Shown here: positions 1 through 9,279 of the stretch, piece by piece | How positions within the stretch are numbered: position 1 is the stretch's first letter | How the letters are laid out: every line of letters begins with the position of its first letter | Assembly (NCBI GenBank): GCA_958295465.1 | Contig: OY282353.1 | Span: 4,951,001 to 5,015,000, forward strand | Direction: 5' to 3' | Length of the DNA stretch: 64,000 bases | Source of the DNA: an uncultured Gammaproteobacteria bacterium | GTDB taxonomy: Bacteria; Pseudomonadota; Gammaproteobacteria; HK1 | The notes under the pieces: generated by a model | The model's input: only the letters and a program-made list of their open reading frames with translations | What the model was told of the DNA's origin: nothing | Database searches by the model: none | Made by a program: the position numbers and the translations under genes

Positions 1-1485
1 GCGGTGGCGCAGGCTGGTGACCCGGGAGCCGTGCCCGATCTCGACGCGGGCGAGTGCGCTCGCGACCGGGCGATCGCTGACCGCCGTCGTCATCGGGGGC
101 TCCCAGGTGTGGAGGTCCACGAGCCCCGAGGCGTGGCCCGAGGCGAGGAACGCGGCGAACTCGCGCCGTTCGAGCGGCGTCGGCCTGCCGGTGCGCCCGG
201 CCCGCCGGCGGGCGTCGCGCAGCAGCGCTTCGAGCTCGACGCTGGCGGGCCAGCGCCCGGCCAGGAGCTCGAGCGCCGCCTTCGCGGCGGAATCGTCGAT
301 GCACGCGGCGGCGCCGTCCGGGGCGCGGAAGGTCGCGGGGAGGCCGTCGGTGAGGTCCGCGGGGGCCGGTTCGGGACGCGCCGCCGAGGCGGCGCGAAGA
401 TCGCTCATGCGCTCGGGGTCCGCATGCGGTGCGAGCGCGATGCCCTCGCGGCAGAACAGGGAGCAGCGGTACATCTGGCAGACGAGGAAGTCGAAGCACT
501 GTTGGCGCGCGATGCGATCGTCGCCGCCGGTCCGGCGCAAGGCTGCCGCGATGTGGTCATCGCTGGAGCGGCGCAACGCCGGATCGCCCGAGGTCGTCAA
601 CATCGACGGCGGGACCGCCGCGATGCGGTTCCCGTCGCCCCGGCGTAGCGCCGCCGCGATGCGGTCCCCGCCGGTCCGGCGCCACACCGCCCGGATCGCC
701 GCCGGATACCGGCCCGGATGCACGTCCGCGGGCCGCGCCTCGCAGAGATACTGCAAGCCGTGCCGCGCGGCGTGCCCGGCGACGTGGCGGAAGTGGAACG
801 CCTGGTGGTCCGGGGCGAGGTCGTCGTGGAAGAGCACGCCGGCCGGGTTGCCTTCGAGCCGGTCGAGCTCCTCTTCGAGGATCCGCCGGTAGGGAGACCC
901 CTCGGGCTGGGCCTCGGCGACGGTGCGCACGAAGCGCACCGCGTCCTCGCCGTGCGCTTCCGGGTCGTCGAACGCCGCGAGCCGGAAGCGCATCATGTCG
1001 CGGGCGAGGCCGCGCAGATGGCCGCCGGGCAAGGCGTTGAAGTTCAGGTAGGCGACCCCCTCGGGCGCGAGATGGCGCGCGAAGGCCGCCATCAGCGCAT
1101 CGCGCACCGGCGCGGGAACCCACGAATACACGCCATGCGCGACGATGTAGTCGAACTCCCCGAGGTCCGCGGGGAGGTCGAGGACGTCGCCCTGCCGCAG
1201 CTCGACGTTGGAGAGTGCGAGCGCGGCGGCGAGCCCGCGCCCGATCCCCACCGGCCGCGCCGCGAGCTCGATGCCAAGGAAGCGCGCCTCCGGGAGCACG
1301 CAGGCCATCGGGACGAGGTTCCGCCCTGCCCCGCATCCGAGTTCCAGGACCCGGGCGCCCTCGACCGGGGCCGGCGCCATGCCGTACATCCGGGCGTTGG
1401 CCGCGATGCGGTCGGGATGCGAATGCTCCCAGGCGCCGCCGGGATAGTGGATGCGGTCCTGGAGCGGTGAAGAGGTATCGGGCAT
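1..1485 (-). CDS. Class I SAM-dependent methyltransferase with methyltransferase regulatory domain (3' end outside window)
   Basis: The minus-strand frame from ATG 1485 stays open for 495 codons and leaves the window without a stop. Residues about 40-75 read as a SAM-binding Rossmann start (VLELGCGAGRNLVPMA), followed by an acidic strand-2 loop and a DYIVAHGVYSWVP segment. The middle part, around RCSLFCREGIAL, resembles the regulatory domain that follows such methyltransferases in proteobacteria. The substrate cannot be read from the sequence; this family is usually only annotated by fold. Between the two domains lies an in-frame repeat array (bases 511-685). The methyltransferase call is firm; its biological role is unknown. 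Confidence 0.82.
   Translation of the reverse strand, partial: MPDTSSPLQDRIHYPGGAWEHSHPDRIAANARMYGMAPAPVEGARVLELGCGAGRNLVPMACVLPEARFLGIELAARPVGIGRGLAAALALSNVELRQGDVLDLPADLGEFDYIVAHGVYSWVPAPVRDALMAAFARHLAPEGVAYLNFNALPGGHLRGLARDMMRFRLAAFDDPEAHGEDAVRFVRTVAEAQPEGSPYRRILEEELDRLEGNPAGVLFHDDLAPDHQAFHFRHVAGHAARHGLQYLCEARPADVHPGRYPAAIRAVWRRTGGDRIAAALRRGDGNRIAAVPPSMLTTSGDPALRRSSDDHIAAALRRTGGDDRIARQQCFDFLVCQMYRCSLFCREGIALAPHADPERMSDLRAASAARPEPAPADLTDGLPATFRAPDGAAACIDDSAAKAALELLAGRWPASVELEALLRDARRRAGRTGRPTPLERREFAAFLASGHASGLVDLHTWEPPMTTAVSDRPVASALARVEIGHGSRVTSLRHR
511..685 (-). repeat. Four degenerate in-frame repeats inside the methyltransferase gene
   Basis: Four copies of a ~30 bp unit sit at about 511-543, 545-575, 617-648 and 651-683. 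Each reads on the plus strand roughly as GCGATGCGGTC..CGCCGGTCCGGCG. In the protein they give recurrences of (TGG)D-x-IAAALRR. The array lies between the catalytic and regulatory domains and keeps the reading frame. It looks like local duplication and may be a flexible linker. Confidence 0.6.
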
Positions 1486-1552
1486 CGCAAGGTGTCGGTT
1501 CGTGGGAAACGGTGGCGCCACGCGGCACTCCGGGTGTTCGGGCACCAGCCTC

Positions 1553-2479
1553 TCACGAAGCCAGGCCCCGGTGCACGAGTTGCCGCTCGCGGTATGCGAC
1601 GTAGAGCGCGCCGGAGAAGATCACGACCGCTCCCACGAACGTCCAGGCGTCGATCACCTCGCCGAACACCAGCCACGCGAACAGCGTCCCCCACACGAGC
1701 TTGCCGAAGTCGAACGGGAGCACCACCGTCGCCTCCGCGAGCCGCAGCGCCTGCGTCATGCACATTTGCGCAAGGGTGCCCGCGACGCCGATGCCGATCA
1801 GCACCGCGAGCTCGACGGCGCTCGGCCACGTCCACACGAAGAGCGCGGCGGCCAGCGTCATCGGGCTCATCAGCAGCACCATGTACGCGGTGATGGTGAC
1901 CGCCGAATCGGTGCGCGACAGCGACTTGATGACGATGACGGTGCAGCCCCATACCGCGGACGATGCGAGCACGAGGACCGGCCCGAGCTCGACCGGTTGC
2001 ATGCCGGGCCGGAGGATCAGCAGTGCACCGGCGAAGCCGACCGCGATCGCGGTCACCCGGCGCACCCGTATCCGCTCGCCGAGGAGCAGAACCGCGAGCA
2101 CCGCGGCGAACAGCGGCGCGGTGAACCCCAGGGCCTGCGCCAGCGCGATCGGCGTGATGCTGAGCGCGTAGAAGAAAGACAGCATCGCGACCACGTTGAG
2201 GGTGGCGCGAAGAAAGTGCAGCCCGGGACGCCGGGTGCGAAGCGGGCGCCATCCGTGGAGGATGAAGCTCGGCGCGAGGACCAGGAGCCCGAAGAAGTTG
2301 CGGAAGAACGCCGCTTCGAACGGATGGATCGACTGCGTGACGTGACGCACCGCGACGCTCATTCCCCCGAAGAACACCCCTGCGAGGGTCATGAAGCCGA
2401 TGCTCTTGAGGACGTTCGACGTGGGCCGTTCACCGCTCGGCAGCCGGCGGGCGCTCACGTTCGGCGGCGCCGTGGACAC
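1553..2479 (-). CDS. EamA/RhaT-family drug/metabolite transporter
   Basis: A 308-residue inner-membrane protein made almost wholly of about ten hydrophobic segments in two repeated halves, the usual EamA layout and length. Conserved features include the early GVFFGGMSVAVRHV helix, the FFRN motif after helix 2, and LGFTAPLF before the mid-loop. Such proteins export small metabolites or amino-acid-like compounds; the substrate cannot be assigned. The frame opens at GTG 2479 with a ~25-residue hydrophilic lead and a weak ribosome site, so a later start is possible. About 200 bases separate it from the upstream lyase gene, and I see no gene in that gap. Confidence 0.85.
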   Translation of the reverse strand: MSTAPPNVSARRLPSGERPTSNVLKSIGFMTLAGVFFGGMSVAVRHVTQSIHPFEAAFFRNFFGLLVLAPSFILHGWRPLRTRRPGLHFLRATLNVVAMLSFFYALSITPIALAQALGFTAPLFAAVLAVLLLGERIRVRRVTAIAVGFAGALLILRPGMQPVELGPVLVLASSAVWGCTVIVIKSLSRTDSAVTITAYMVLLMSPMTLAAALFVWTWPSAVELAVLIGIGVAGTLAQMCMTQALRLAEATVVLPFDFGKLVWGTLFAWLVFGEVIDAWTFVGAVVIFSGALYVAYRERQLVHRGLAS

Positions 2480-2682
2480 GGCGCTACGGAATTCATCGCG
2501 AGGATGGGGGCGGTCTTCATGCCGGGGCTGGACACCGCGCTGGCGGCGCCGCGTCGAAACGTGGGATCAATCGCCGTGCCTGCAAGGAGAATCCGGAGCC
2601 GGAGCAGGTATCACGCCTCTCCACCCGGCGGAGCCGGAGCCCGGAAGTCGCGAACACGGCTTCGCCACTTTGTTCACGACCT

Positions 2683-3594
2683 TCACGGACAAGGGACGGC
2701 GCGGTCCGGCGCCGGGGCTCGGGCGCCGCGCTTCCGGATCGATTCCGCGATCCGCAGCGTGCGCCGGGCCTTCTCCACGATCGGATAATCGATGAAGTAC
2801 CCGTCGACCTGGATGGAAGCGGAGCCGCTGGCTTCGGCTTCCTCGAACGCCGCGACGTAGCGTTCGGACCTGGCGATCTCCTCGCCGGTCGGGGTGAACA
2901 CTTCGTTGACCGGACCCACCTGCTCGGGGTGGATGCAGAGCTTTCCCTGGAAGCCGAGGTCGCGGGCCAGCTCGGTGGAGCGCCGGAACGGTTCGGGTCG
3001 GCCGAGGTGGATGAACACGGTATCGACCGGCGGCTCCAGCCCGGCCGCGCGCGATGCGACGACGATCGCGGTGCGGGCGTGGTCGAGCTCGCGCTCTTCC
3101 AGGGTCCAGCGCATTCCAACGTCGAGGGTGTAGTCGCCGGCTCCGAACGAGAGCCGCCGTACCCGGGCGCCGGAGCGGACGATGTCCCGCAACGCGGCCA
3201 TGCCGCGGCCGGTCTCGATGATCGGCATGAGGTCGATGCCGCCCTCGGCCAGGCCGCGGGTCCGCTCCAGCGCCGCGATGGCCCAGTCCACGGCCACGAG
3301 CTGGGCGGGGGATTCGACTTTGGGCAGCACGATGCCGTCCACGCCTCGGGTGACCACCACCTGCAGGTCCTCGAAACAGAACGGCGTATCGAAGGCGTTG
3401 ATCCGCACGTAGCCGAGGGCCCGGCGCGACGCCTGGAACGCGGCGACCACCTTTTCGCGGGTGGCCCGCTTCTCCCCGACCGCGACCGCATCCTCGAGAT
3501 CGAGGATCACGACGTCGGCGTCGAGGGTGAGCGACTTTTCGACACGTCGGGCGTGGTTGCCCGGCGCGAACAGCAACGATCTGAAGACGGGCAT
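2683..3594 (-). CDS. CitE-like HpcH/HpaI-family CoA-ester lyase
   Basis: Matches the citrate-lyase beta-subunit-like (CitE) group of TIM-barrel lyases, which cleave or form beta-hydroxyacyl-CoA thioesters such as malyl-CoA or methylmalyl-CoA. Visible marks are FRSLLFAPGN at the N terminus, VILDLEDAV (acidic metal ligand), YVRINAFDT, VLPKVES, PIIETGRG and FGAGDYTLDVG. Length is normal. I chose ATG 3594 (MPVFRSLLF) because homology begins there; the frame is open 63 bases further. The citrate lyase partner subunits are absent, so this is not citrate lyase itself. The exact substrate is unknown. Confidence 0.85.
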   Translation of the reverse strand: MPVFRSLLFAPGNHARRVEKSLTLDADVVILDLEDAVAVGEKRATREKVVAAFQASRRALGYVRINAFDTPFCFEDLQVVVTRGVDGIVLPKVESPAQLVAVDWAIAALERTRGLAEGGIDLMPIIETGRGMAALRDIVRSGARVRRLSFGAGDYTLDVGMRWTLEERELDHARTAIVVASRAAGLEPPVDTVFIHLGRPEPFRRSTELARDLGFQGKLCIHPEQVGPVNEVFTPTGEEIARSERYVAAFEEAEASGSASIQVDGYFIDYPIVEKARRTLRIAESIRKRGARAPAPDRAVPCP

Positions 3595-3675
3595 GGCGAT
3601 TTCCGTGATGCGCGTGACTTCCGAATCCCGAACCCGGCGTCGGGCACGGCCGTACATGGCGCGGCCCGTTTCGCC

Positions 3676-4407
3676 TCAGCGGTAACGTTCTCCTTCATCG
3701 CGGCGATAGCCCCAACCGGCCAGCAGGAAACCGGCGACGGTGTAGCAGGTGATCCAGAGCCATGGCGCCGGCGACCAGGGCGCACCGTCGACCGCCCTCC
3801 AGGCCAGCCCGGCGATGTGCCTGGAGATCAGGCATTGCGATATGGCGTCGAGGAGGCCGGGGAAAAGCCGCGGAGGAACGAACAGGCCCCCGCCGAACGC
3901 GAGGCCGAGATAGACGATGTTGGCGACCGGCAGGGCCGCGCGCGAGGACACCCAGTACCCGATGGCGACGCCGAGCAGGGACAGGGGCACGCTGCCCGCC
4001 AGCAGCACGAGACCAAGTTGCAGCCACGCCACCGCGCCCAGGGCGACCGGCATGAAGATGTGCGCGACCAGGATGACCAGCCCCGCCGCGGCCGCGGCGA
4101 ACAGGACCGCGGGAACGACGGCGCCGGCCAGGCGGACCACGATCGACGCGGGCAGAATGCGCTCGAAGGTCGCCCAGGGAGAGGCTCGATGCTCGGCGAT
4201 GCCCACGCCGAACTGGAAGAAGGCGATGCCCATCACCGCGAAGACCGTGAAGGAGGCCATGATGACGTTGGCCTCGGCGGTCGTGTCGGCGAGCCCGACG
4301 CCGAGAAAGATCAGGATCAGGCTCGGCATGGCCAGCGTTCCCACCACGTAGGCGGGGGTGCGGAGAAGCGACAGCACCCTCATCCGGACATGGGCCAGGG
4401 CCAGCAT
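3676..4407 (-). CDS. ABC-2 type transporter permease
   Basis: A 243-residue protein with about six membrane helices and the ABC-2 membrane-domain pattern: an N-terminal amphipathic segment, then helices starting PAYVVGTLAMPSLILIFLGV, ending WLWITCYTVAGFLLAGWGYRR. It is the membrane half of a two-gene exporter. Its ATG overlaps the stop of the ATPase gene by one base (TGATG at 4409-4405), so the two are translationally coupled. The transported compound is unknown; multidrug-type or natural-product exporters have this architecture. Confidence 0.85.
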   Translation of the reverse strand: MLALAHVRMRVLSLLRTPAYVVGTLAMPSLILIFLGVGLADTTAEANVIMASFTVFAVMGIAFFQFGVGIAEHRASPWATFERILPASIVVRLAGAVVPAVLFAAAAAGLVILVAHIFMPVALGAVAWLQLGLVLLAGSVPLSLLGVAIGYWVSSRAALPVANIVYLGLAFGGGLFVPPRLFPGLLDAISQCLISRHIAGLAWRAVDGAPWSPAPWLWITCYTVAGFLLAGWGYRRDEGERYR

Positions 4408-5309
4408 CAGGGATCTTCCCGCGTCAGGCTGACGAAGGCTTCTTCGAGCCCCGCCGGCAGGACTTCCAGCTCGCTGAATGCGGTGCGCGTCTCGACCAGG
4501 CGTCGCACCAGCAGGTCCGCGTCGGAGGTGTAGAGGGTGACGACGCCCGCCTGGAACGTACTCCGCGCAACCGGCTCGACGTCCGGAACCGCCGCCGCCT
4601 TGAACCGCACGCGCCGCAACGCGATGCGGCTCGTGACGTCCCGGCGGGTTCCTTCCGCCACCAACCTGCCGTGATGGATCACCGCGATACGATCAGCCAG
4701 CGCATCGGCCTCTTCCAGGTAGTGGGTCGTCAGCAGGACCGTGCCGCCCGCCGCGTGGAAGGAACGCATCGTGTCCCACAGCAGGTGGCGGGCCTCCACG
4801 TCGAGCCCGGTCGAGGGCTCGTCGAGAAAGACGACCTCCGGATTGCCGAGCAGCGCGAGCGCGGCGCCGAGCCGGCGTTGCTCCCCGCCGCTCAGCCCCC
4901 CCACTTGCCGCGCGGCGAGCCCGCCCAGACCGAAGCTCTCGTAGAGCCTCGTTTCGGGCATCGGATCAGGGTAGTGCGCGGCAACGAAGGCGACGATCTC
5001 GCGCACCTTCAGTCCGGGCGGGAACCCGGAGAGCTGCGGGGTGGCGCCGATGCGCCGGCGAACGTCCTCGTCGAGAGGGGAGCCGCCAAGGAGCAGCGCT
5101 TCTCCGCAGTCCGGTATCCGCAGTCCCAGCAGCAGGCTGAGCGCGGTGGTCTTGCCCGCGCCGTTGGGTCCCAGAAGGGCCAGGAACGCGCCCCGGGGCA
5201 GGACCAGATCGAGCCCCGCCAGGGCCGCCTTGCCGGCAAACGCCTTCGCCACGCCGCGCAGCTCCGCGGCCGGCTCCAGCACCCGACTCGACTCCGATCT
5301 CATGGCCAT
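4407..5309 (-). CDS. ABC transporter ATP-binding protein (ABC-2 exporter type)
   Basis: About 300 residues. The nucleotide-binding domain has Walker A GPNGAGKTT, Q-loop ATPQLSGFP, signature LSGGEQRR, Walker B VVFLDEPSTGLD and switch H in LLTTHYLEEADA. A ~70-residue C-terminal extension is typical of CcmA/DrrA-like exporters. I placed the start at ATG 5309 (MAMRSESS); the frame continues upstream to about 5696 but that part is non-homologous and runs through an inverted-repeat element. It powers the permease encoded immediately downstream. Confidence 0.88.
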   Translation of the reverse strand: MAMRSESSRVLEPAAELRGVAKAFAGKAALAGLDLVLPRGAFLALLGPNGAGKTTALSLLLGLRIPDCGEALLLGGSPLDEDVRRRIGATPQLSGFPPGLKVREIVAFVAAHYPDPMPETRLYESFGLGGLAARQVGGLSGGEQRRLGAALALLGNPEVVFLDEPSTGLDVEARHLLWDTMRSFHAAGGTVLLTTHYLEEADALADRIAVIHHGRLVAEGTRRDVTSRIALRRVRFKAAAVPDVEPVARSTFQAGVVTLYTSDADLLVRRLVETRTAFSELEVLPAGLEEAFVSLTREDP

Positions 5310-5343
5310 GCTGGCTCGCTCAAGGGTCACCACGCTCTGATAC

Positions 5344-5569
5344 GCATTTCTCACCAGCCCCCGGCTGCGGACGCGGAGAGGACGGCATCGGCTGCGTTGA
5401 ACACGGCCAGAGCCTGCCCCCGCGGTTGTAGGCGGGGGGGTGCTCGACGTACCGTCAAGTCCCTGCTCCGCTTGCAGGCCAGGGGGGCCACCGGCACTTC
5501 GTCCAATTCCGGCCCCCCCTCCGGTCAGGGCCGGGCGCAGGCCTCGCATCGCGCTCTGGTGAGAAATGC
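5344..5569. mobile_element. 226 bp element with 14 bp perfect terminal inverted repeats (MITE-like or IS remnant)
   Basis: GCATTTCTCACCAG at 5344-5357 is repeated exactly in inverted orientation at 5556-5569. The interior is GC-rich and contains no gene that I recognise. I see no clear target-site duplication. The ends (TGGTGAGAAATGC read inward) resemble IS terminal repeats, but I cannot name the parent family. The element fills much of the ~600 bp gap (5310-5913) between the divergent ABC ATPase and amidohydrolase genes. The gap also has a perfect 8 bp hairpin (5714-5721 with 5731-5738); otherwise I see nothing there. Confidence 0.5.
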
Positions 5570-5913
5570 CAAGAGGCCGGGCACGCGCGGCAGCGACGGG
5601 GTTCGGGTGAGGCGTTCCACTTCCACCACTCTCATGCGCTCGACGAGACGGCTGTGCGCCGTGAGTACCGCCGCCTTCGTAGCCGGTGAACGGCATCCAT
5701 TGTAGTTTACGAAGACCGGCCGCATGCGATGGCCGGTCCCTGGAGTGAACCCTATCATGTCACCGTCCACCGGATGGTGAGGCAACAGGACTGGAAGCAC
5801 GGCGCCGCGCCCGCCTTCGGCCGTGCCGCGCCGAACCGGATTCGAGCCCCATCGACCGTTGCCGGCCCATGGGGTCCGGCGCGGACGATGACCCGTCACG
5901 GAGAACCACCAAC

Positions 5914-7377
5914 ATGTCCACCGTTCCGACCCACTGCGATCTGCTCATCCACTCCGGCGACGTCATCGACGGCACGGGGGCGGCCCGCGCCCACCTCGAC
6001 GTTGCCGTCACCGGCGACCGGATCGTCGCCGTCGGCGATCACCTCGACCTGCACGTCGATGCGACCACCAAGATCGACGCCTCCGGACTCATCGTCGCGC
6101 CGGGGTTCATCGACGCGCACACCCACGACGATCGCGCGGTGCTCTCCGGGCCGGACATGACGCCGAAGGTCAGCCAGGGGGTGACGTCGGTGGTCACCGG
6201 CAACTGCGGCGCCAGCCTCGCGCCGTTCGCGGGCCGCGAACCGCCGCCGCCGATGAACCTGCTCGGCGACGCCTCGTGGTACCGGTTCCCGACGATGCGC
6301 GAGTACATGGCCGCGGTCGAGGCGTCGCCGCCGGCGCTCAACCTCGCGCCGCTGGTCGGTCATACCGCGTTGCGGGCCGCGGCGATGGACGACGTCTACC
6401 GTGCCGCCACCACGGCCGAGATCACGCACATGGAGGTGTTGCTCGACGAGGCGCTGGAGGCGGGCTGCATCGGCATGAGCACCGGGCTCGCCTATCCCCC
6501 CGCGGTGCAGGCGCCCACCGGCGAGGTCGTGGCTCTCGCGAGCCGGCTCGCAGCGCACGGCGGCATCCATACGACCCACATGCGCGACGAGGGCGCCGGG
6601 GTCCTCGACTCGATACGTGAGACCCTCGAGATCGGCGAGCGCGCCGGCGTCCCCGTGGTCATCTCGCACCACAAGTGCAGCGGCCGGGAGAGCTGGGGCC
6701 TGAGCCGGGAGACGCTTGCCGCGATCGCTCGGGCGCGTTCGAGGCAGAGCGTCGACCTCGACGTCTATCCCTACGTCGCAAGCTCGACGGTGCTGCTCAC
6801 GGACTGGATCGCCGGGGCCGAGCGCGTGCTCGTGACCTGGTCGGCGCCGCATCCGGAGTGCAAGGGGCGCGACTTCGAGAGCATTCGCTCCGAATGGGGC
6901 TGCGGCGTCGAGGAAGCGGTGGAGCGGCTGAGCCCCGCCGGTGCGATCTACTTCAAGATGGACGAGGAGGACCTGCGGCGCATCCTGCGCTTCCAGGACG
7001 CGATGATCGGCTCCGACGGCCTTCCGCACGACACCTTCCCCCACCCCCGGCTGTGGGGCACCTTCCCCAGGGTGCTCGGCCATTACAGTCGCGAGCTCGG
7101 CCTGTTCTCCCTCGAAGAGGCGGTCCATCGCATGACCGGAGTGCCCGCGCGCGTCTTCGGCCTCACCGGCCGCGGAGCGGTCCGACCCGGCGCCTTTGCG
7201 GACATCGTGCTCTTCGACCCGGAGCAGGTCGCCGACGAGGCGGATTTCAGCGTGCCCACGCGCCCGGCCCGAGGGATCTACCAGGTCATCGTCAACGGCA
7301 TGCAGGTCTGGCGCGGCGGCGAATGGACCGGCGCGAGGCCCGGCCGGATCCTGCGGCGCGACCGGGCTGAAGACTGA
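5914..7377 (+). CDS. N-acyl-D-amino-acid deacylase family amidohydrolase
   Basis: A 487-residue metal-dependent amidohydrolase of the D-aminoacylase group, which releases D-amino acids from N-acyl derivatives; related members act on cyclic ureas. Seen: the small beta domain (LLIHSGDVIDGTG), metal-binding PGFIDAHTHDD, GNCGASLAP, the HH pair in ISHHKCSG, and GSDGLPHD near the C terminus. The start is ATG 5914 with GGAGAACC just upstream; a further in-frame ATG at 5869 lacks a ribosome site. It lies alone downstream of a long intergenic region, so it is probably transcribed from its own promoter. The true substrate is not determinable. Confidence 0.87.
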   Translation: MSTVPTHCDLLIHSGDVIDGTGAARAHLDVAVTGDRIVAVGDHLDLHVDATTKIDASGLIVAPGFIDAHTHDDRAVLSGPDMTPKVSQGVTSVVTGNCGASLAPFAGREPPPPMNLLGDASWYRFPTMREYMAAVEASPPALNLAPLVGHTALRAAAMDDVYRAATTAEITHMEVLLDEALEAGCIGMSTGLAYPPAVQAPTGEVVALASRLAAHGGIHTTHMRDEGAGVLDSIRETLEIGERAGVPVVISHHKCSGRESWGLSRETLAAIARARSRQSVDLDVYPYVASSTVLLTDWIAGAERVLVTWSAPHPECKGRDFESIRSEWGCGVEEAVERLSPAGAIYFKMDEEDLRRILRFQDAMIGSDGLPHDTFPHPRLWGTFPRVLGHYSRELGLFSLEEAVHRMTGVPARVFGLTGRGAVRPGAFADIVLFDPEQVADEADFSVPTRPARGIYQVIVNGMQVWRGGEWTGARPGRILRRDRAED

Positions 7378-7451
7378 ATTCGCCCGCCGGCGACGCCACA
7401 CCCGGTAGCATCGAGCGCCACCGCATGGGCGGCTGTCACGGGAGCGCGGGC

Positions 7452-8744
7452 ATGCGTTGCGAGATCGTCGCAGTGGGGACCGAGCTGCTGCTCGGGCAGA
7501 TCGTCGACACCAACTCGTCCTGGATGGGGGAGCGGCTGGCGCTGGCCGGGATCGATTCGCATTTCCAGGTGAAGGTCGGGGACAACCGGGCGCGGATCGT
7601 GGACACGATCCGGCACGCCCTGTCGCGCAGCGACGCGGTGCTCCTGTGCGGCGGGCTCGGCCCGACGCAGGACGACATCACCCGCGAGGCGATCGCCGAG
7701 GTGATGGGCGTCGCCCTGATCCGCGACGACGCGATGGGCGAGAAGATCCGCCGCGGCTTCGAGGCGCGCGGGCGACGGTTCACCGAGAACAATCTGCGCC
7801 AGGCGGACCGTCCCGCCGGCGCATCGTTCATCCCCGAGATGCCGGGTACCGCGCCGGGCCTCGTCTGCCCGGTCGGCGAGCGCGGCTCGACAAGCGGGCG
7901 CGGCCCGGCGAACGAGCAGGTGATTTACGCGGTGCCCGGGGTGCCGTTCGAGATGCGCGAGATGATGGAGGGGACGATCCTCCCGGATCTCCGGCGCCGG
8001 GCGGGGGTCGCCGCGGTGATCAGGAGCCGGGTGCTCAAGAGCTGGGGCGAGAGCGAGTCGCGGCTCGCGGAGCTGCTGGCGGGCCGGATCGAGGCGCTGG
8101 ATCGCATCGGCAACCCGACCATCGCCTTTCAGGCCAGCGGCATCGAGGGCCTGAAGATCCGCATCACCGCGAAGGCGCAGGACGCGGCGGCGGCCGAGGC
8201 CCTCATCGCCGGCGAGGAGGCGAAGGTGCGGGCGATCGTCGGCGACGCGATCTTCGCGACCGACGAGCAGACGATGGAATCCGTGGTCCTCGACCTGCTG
8301 CGCGGCCGGGGACTGTCGCTCGCGGTGGCCGAATCGCTGACCGGTGGCCTGGTGGGGGCCAGGCTGACCGCGGTGCCCGGCGCCAGCGACGTCTTCCGCG
8401 GCGCGGTCGTGTCCTATGCCAGCGAGGTGAAGTTCGATCTCCTCGGCCTGCCGGAAGGGCCGGTGGTCTCGACCGACGCCGCGAAGGCGATGGCGCTGGG
8501 GGTGCGCGAGCGGCTCGGCGCGGACGTCGGGATCGCCACCACCGGGGTCGCCGGGCCGGCGGAGCAGGAAGGGCAGCCGCTCGGCACGGTGTTTCTCGGC
8601 CTCGCACACCGGGACCGGGTCGAGGCGCTACGGGTGCGCCTGCCCGGAGACCGCCGCCGCGTGCGCGAGTACGCGGTGATCAGCGTGCTCAACCTGCTGC
8701 GGCTCCGCATCTCGGGCTCCTCCAGGAGTCCCGAGCTCCGGTAG
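7452..8744 (+). CDS. cinA: CinA-family protein (MoCF-like domain plus nicotinamide-nucleotide amidase domain)
   Basis: A two-domain protein of 430 residues. The N-terminal COG1058/MoCF-like domain begins VAVGTELLLGQIVDTN with the LCGGLGPTQDDITREA motif. The C-terminal CinA/PncC domain has AVAESLTGGLVGARLT, the VSYASEVKFDLLG segment and TTGVAGP. PncC-type domains deamidate nicotinamide mononucleotide in NAD recycling; the N-terminal domain hydrolyses ADP-ribose-like pyrophosphates in some relatives. Start ATG 7452 has GGAG eight bases upstream. Length is full, with no breaks. Confidence 0.92.
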   Translation: MRCEIVAVGTELLLGQIVDTNSSWMGERLALAGIDSHFQVKVGDNRARIVDTIRHALSRSDAVLLCGGLGPTQDDITREAIAEVMGVALIRDDAMGEKIRRGFEARGRRFTENNLRQADRPAGASFIPEMPGTAPGLVCPVGERGSTSGRGPANEQVIYAVPGVPFEMREMMEGTILPDLRRRAGVAAVIRSRVLKSWGESESRLAELLAGRIEALDRIGNPTIAFQASGIEGLKIRITAKAQDAAAAEALIAGEEAKVRAIVGDAIFATDEQTMESVVLDLLRGRGLSLAVAESLTGGLVGARLTAVPGASDVFRGAVVSYASEVKFDLLGLPEGPVVSTDAAKAMALGVRERLGADVGIATTGVAGPAEQEGQPLGTVFLGLAHRDRVEALRVRLPGDRRRVREYAVISVLNLLRLRISGSSRSPELR

Positions 8745-8924
8745 GGCGGCCGGTCAGGGCGACCGTTCGTCGAACGCGCGAGCTGCGACCGACCGGACCG
8801 GGAGGGCCTCGCGCCGGAGCGCGCCGTACCTGGATGGCGCGGGCCGGACATGCGAGCTTCGACCGGCAGGGTCGAGAGGCCCGAGCCGGGAACCGGCCGG
8901 TGGCGGGGATTGTCGTGGAGGCGC

Positions 8925-9047
8925 CAGCAATTTCCGCCAAGCCCGAAAACGTCCCATGAACCACAACGATCAAATGCCCAGACGGCCGGGATGGCCGCGA
9001 AATCCCGGTCATGCAATCGAGTTCGGGGCGTTAGCGGAAATTGCCGT
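8925..9047 (+). repeat. Dispersed ~120 bp imperfect palindromic intergenic repeat, copy A
   Basis: The left arm (CAGCAATTTCCGCCAAGCC) and right arm (GCGTTAGCGGAAATTGCCG) are near-perfect inverted repeats. The ~85 bp core is similar in order and sequence to copies at 10855-10967 and, inverted, 13737-13860. A flanking motif ATTG(T/C)CGTGGAGGCG also occurs before and after the element. It sits in the 535 bp non-coding gap between cinA and lptM (8745-9279), in which I see no gene. Confidence 0.7.
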
Positions 9048-9279
9048 GGAGGCGCAGCGTGGCTTGACATGTCGGCCGGGTTCGTGTCGAGTCGCCATCC
9101 TGCGGCCCGGCCTCGAATCGCTGCACCTGCACGCGCATCGAGGAGATCGGTACGACGGACCGCGAGGAAGGGACGAACCCGGAACCGCATCGGGAAACGG
9201 CTTCAACCTGGATTTTCATACTCGGATCATGCGCCAAGCCTCTCCGCCTTCGCGAGCCGGACACGTCTGCCGCCGCCGG

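Noticed and set aside
1451..2788. 445-codon plus-strand frame opposite the EamA gene
   Set aside because: Composition is shadow-like and the minus strand encodes a clear membrane transporter.
4407..5696. ABC ATPase starting at the far upstream codon (429 residues)
   Set aside because: The extra ~130 residues lack homology and are read through an inverted-repeat element; the conserved protein begins near 5309.
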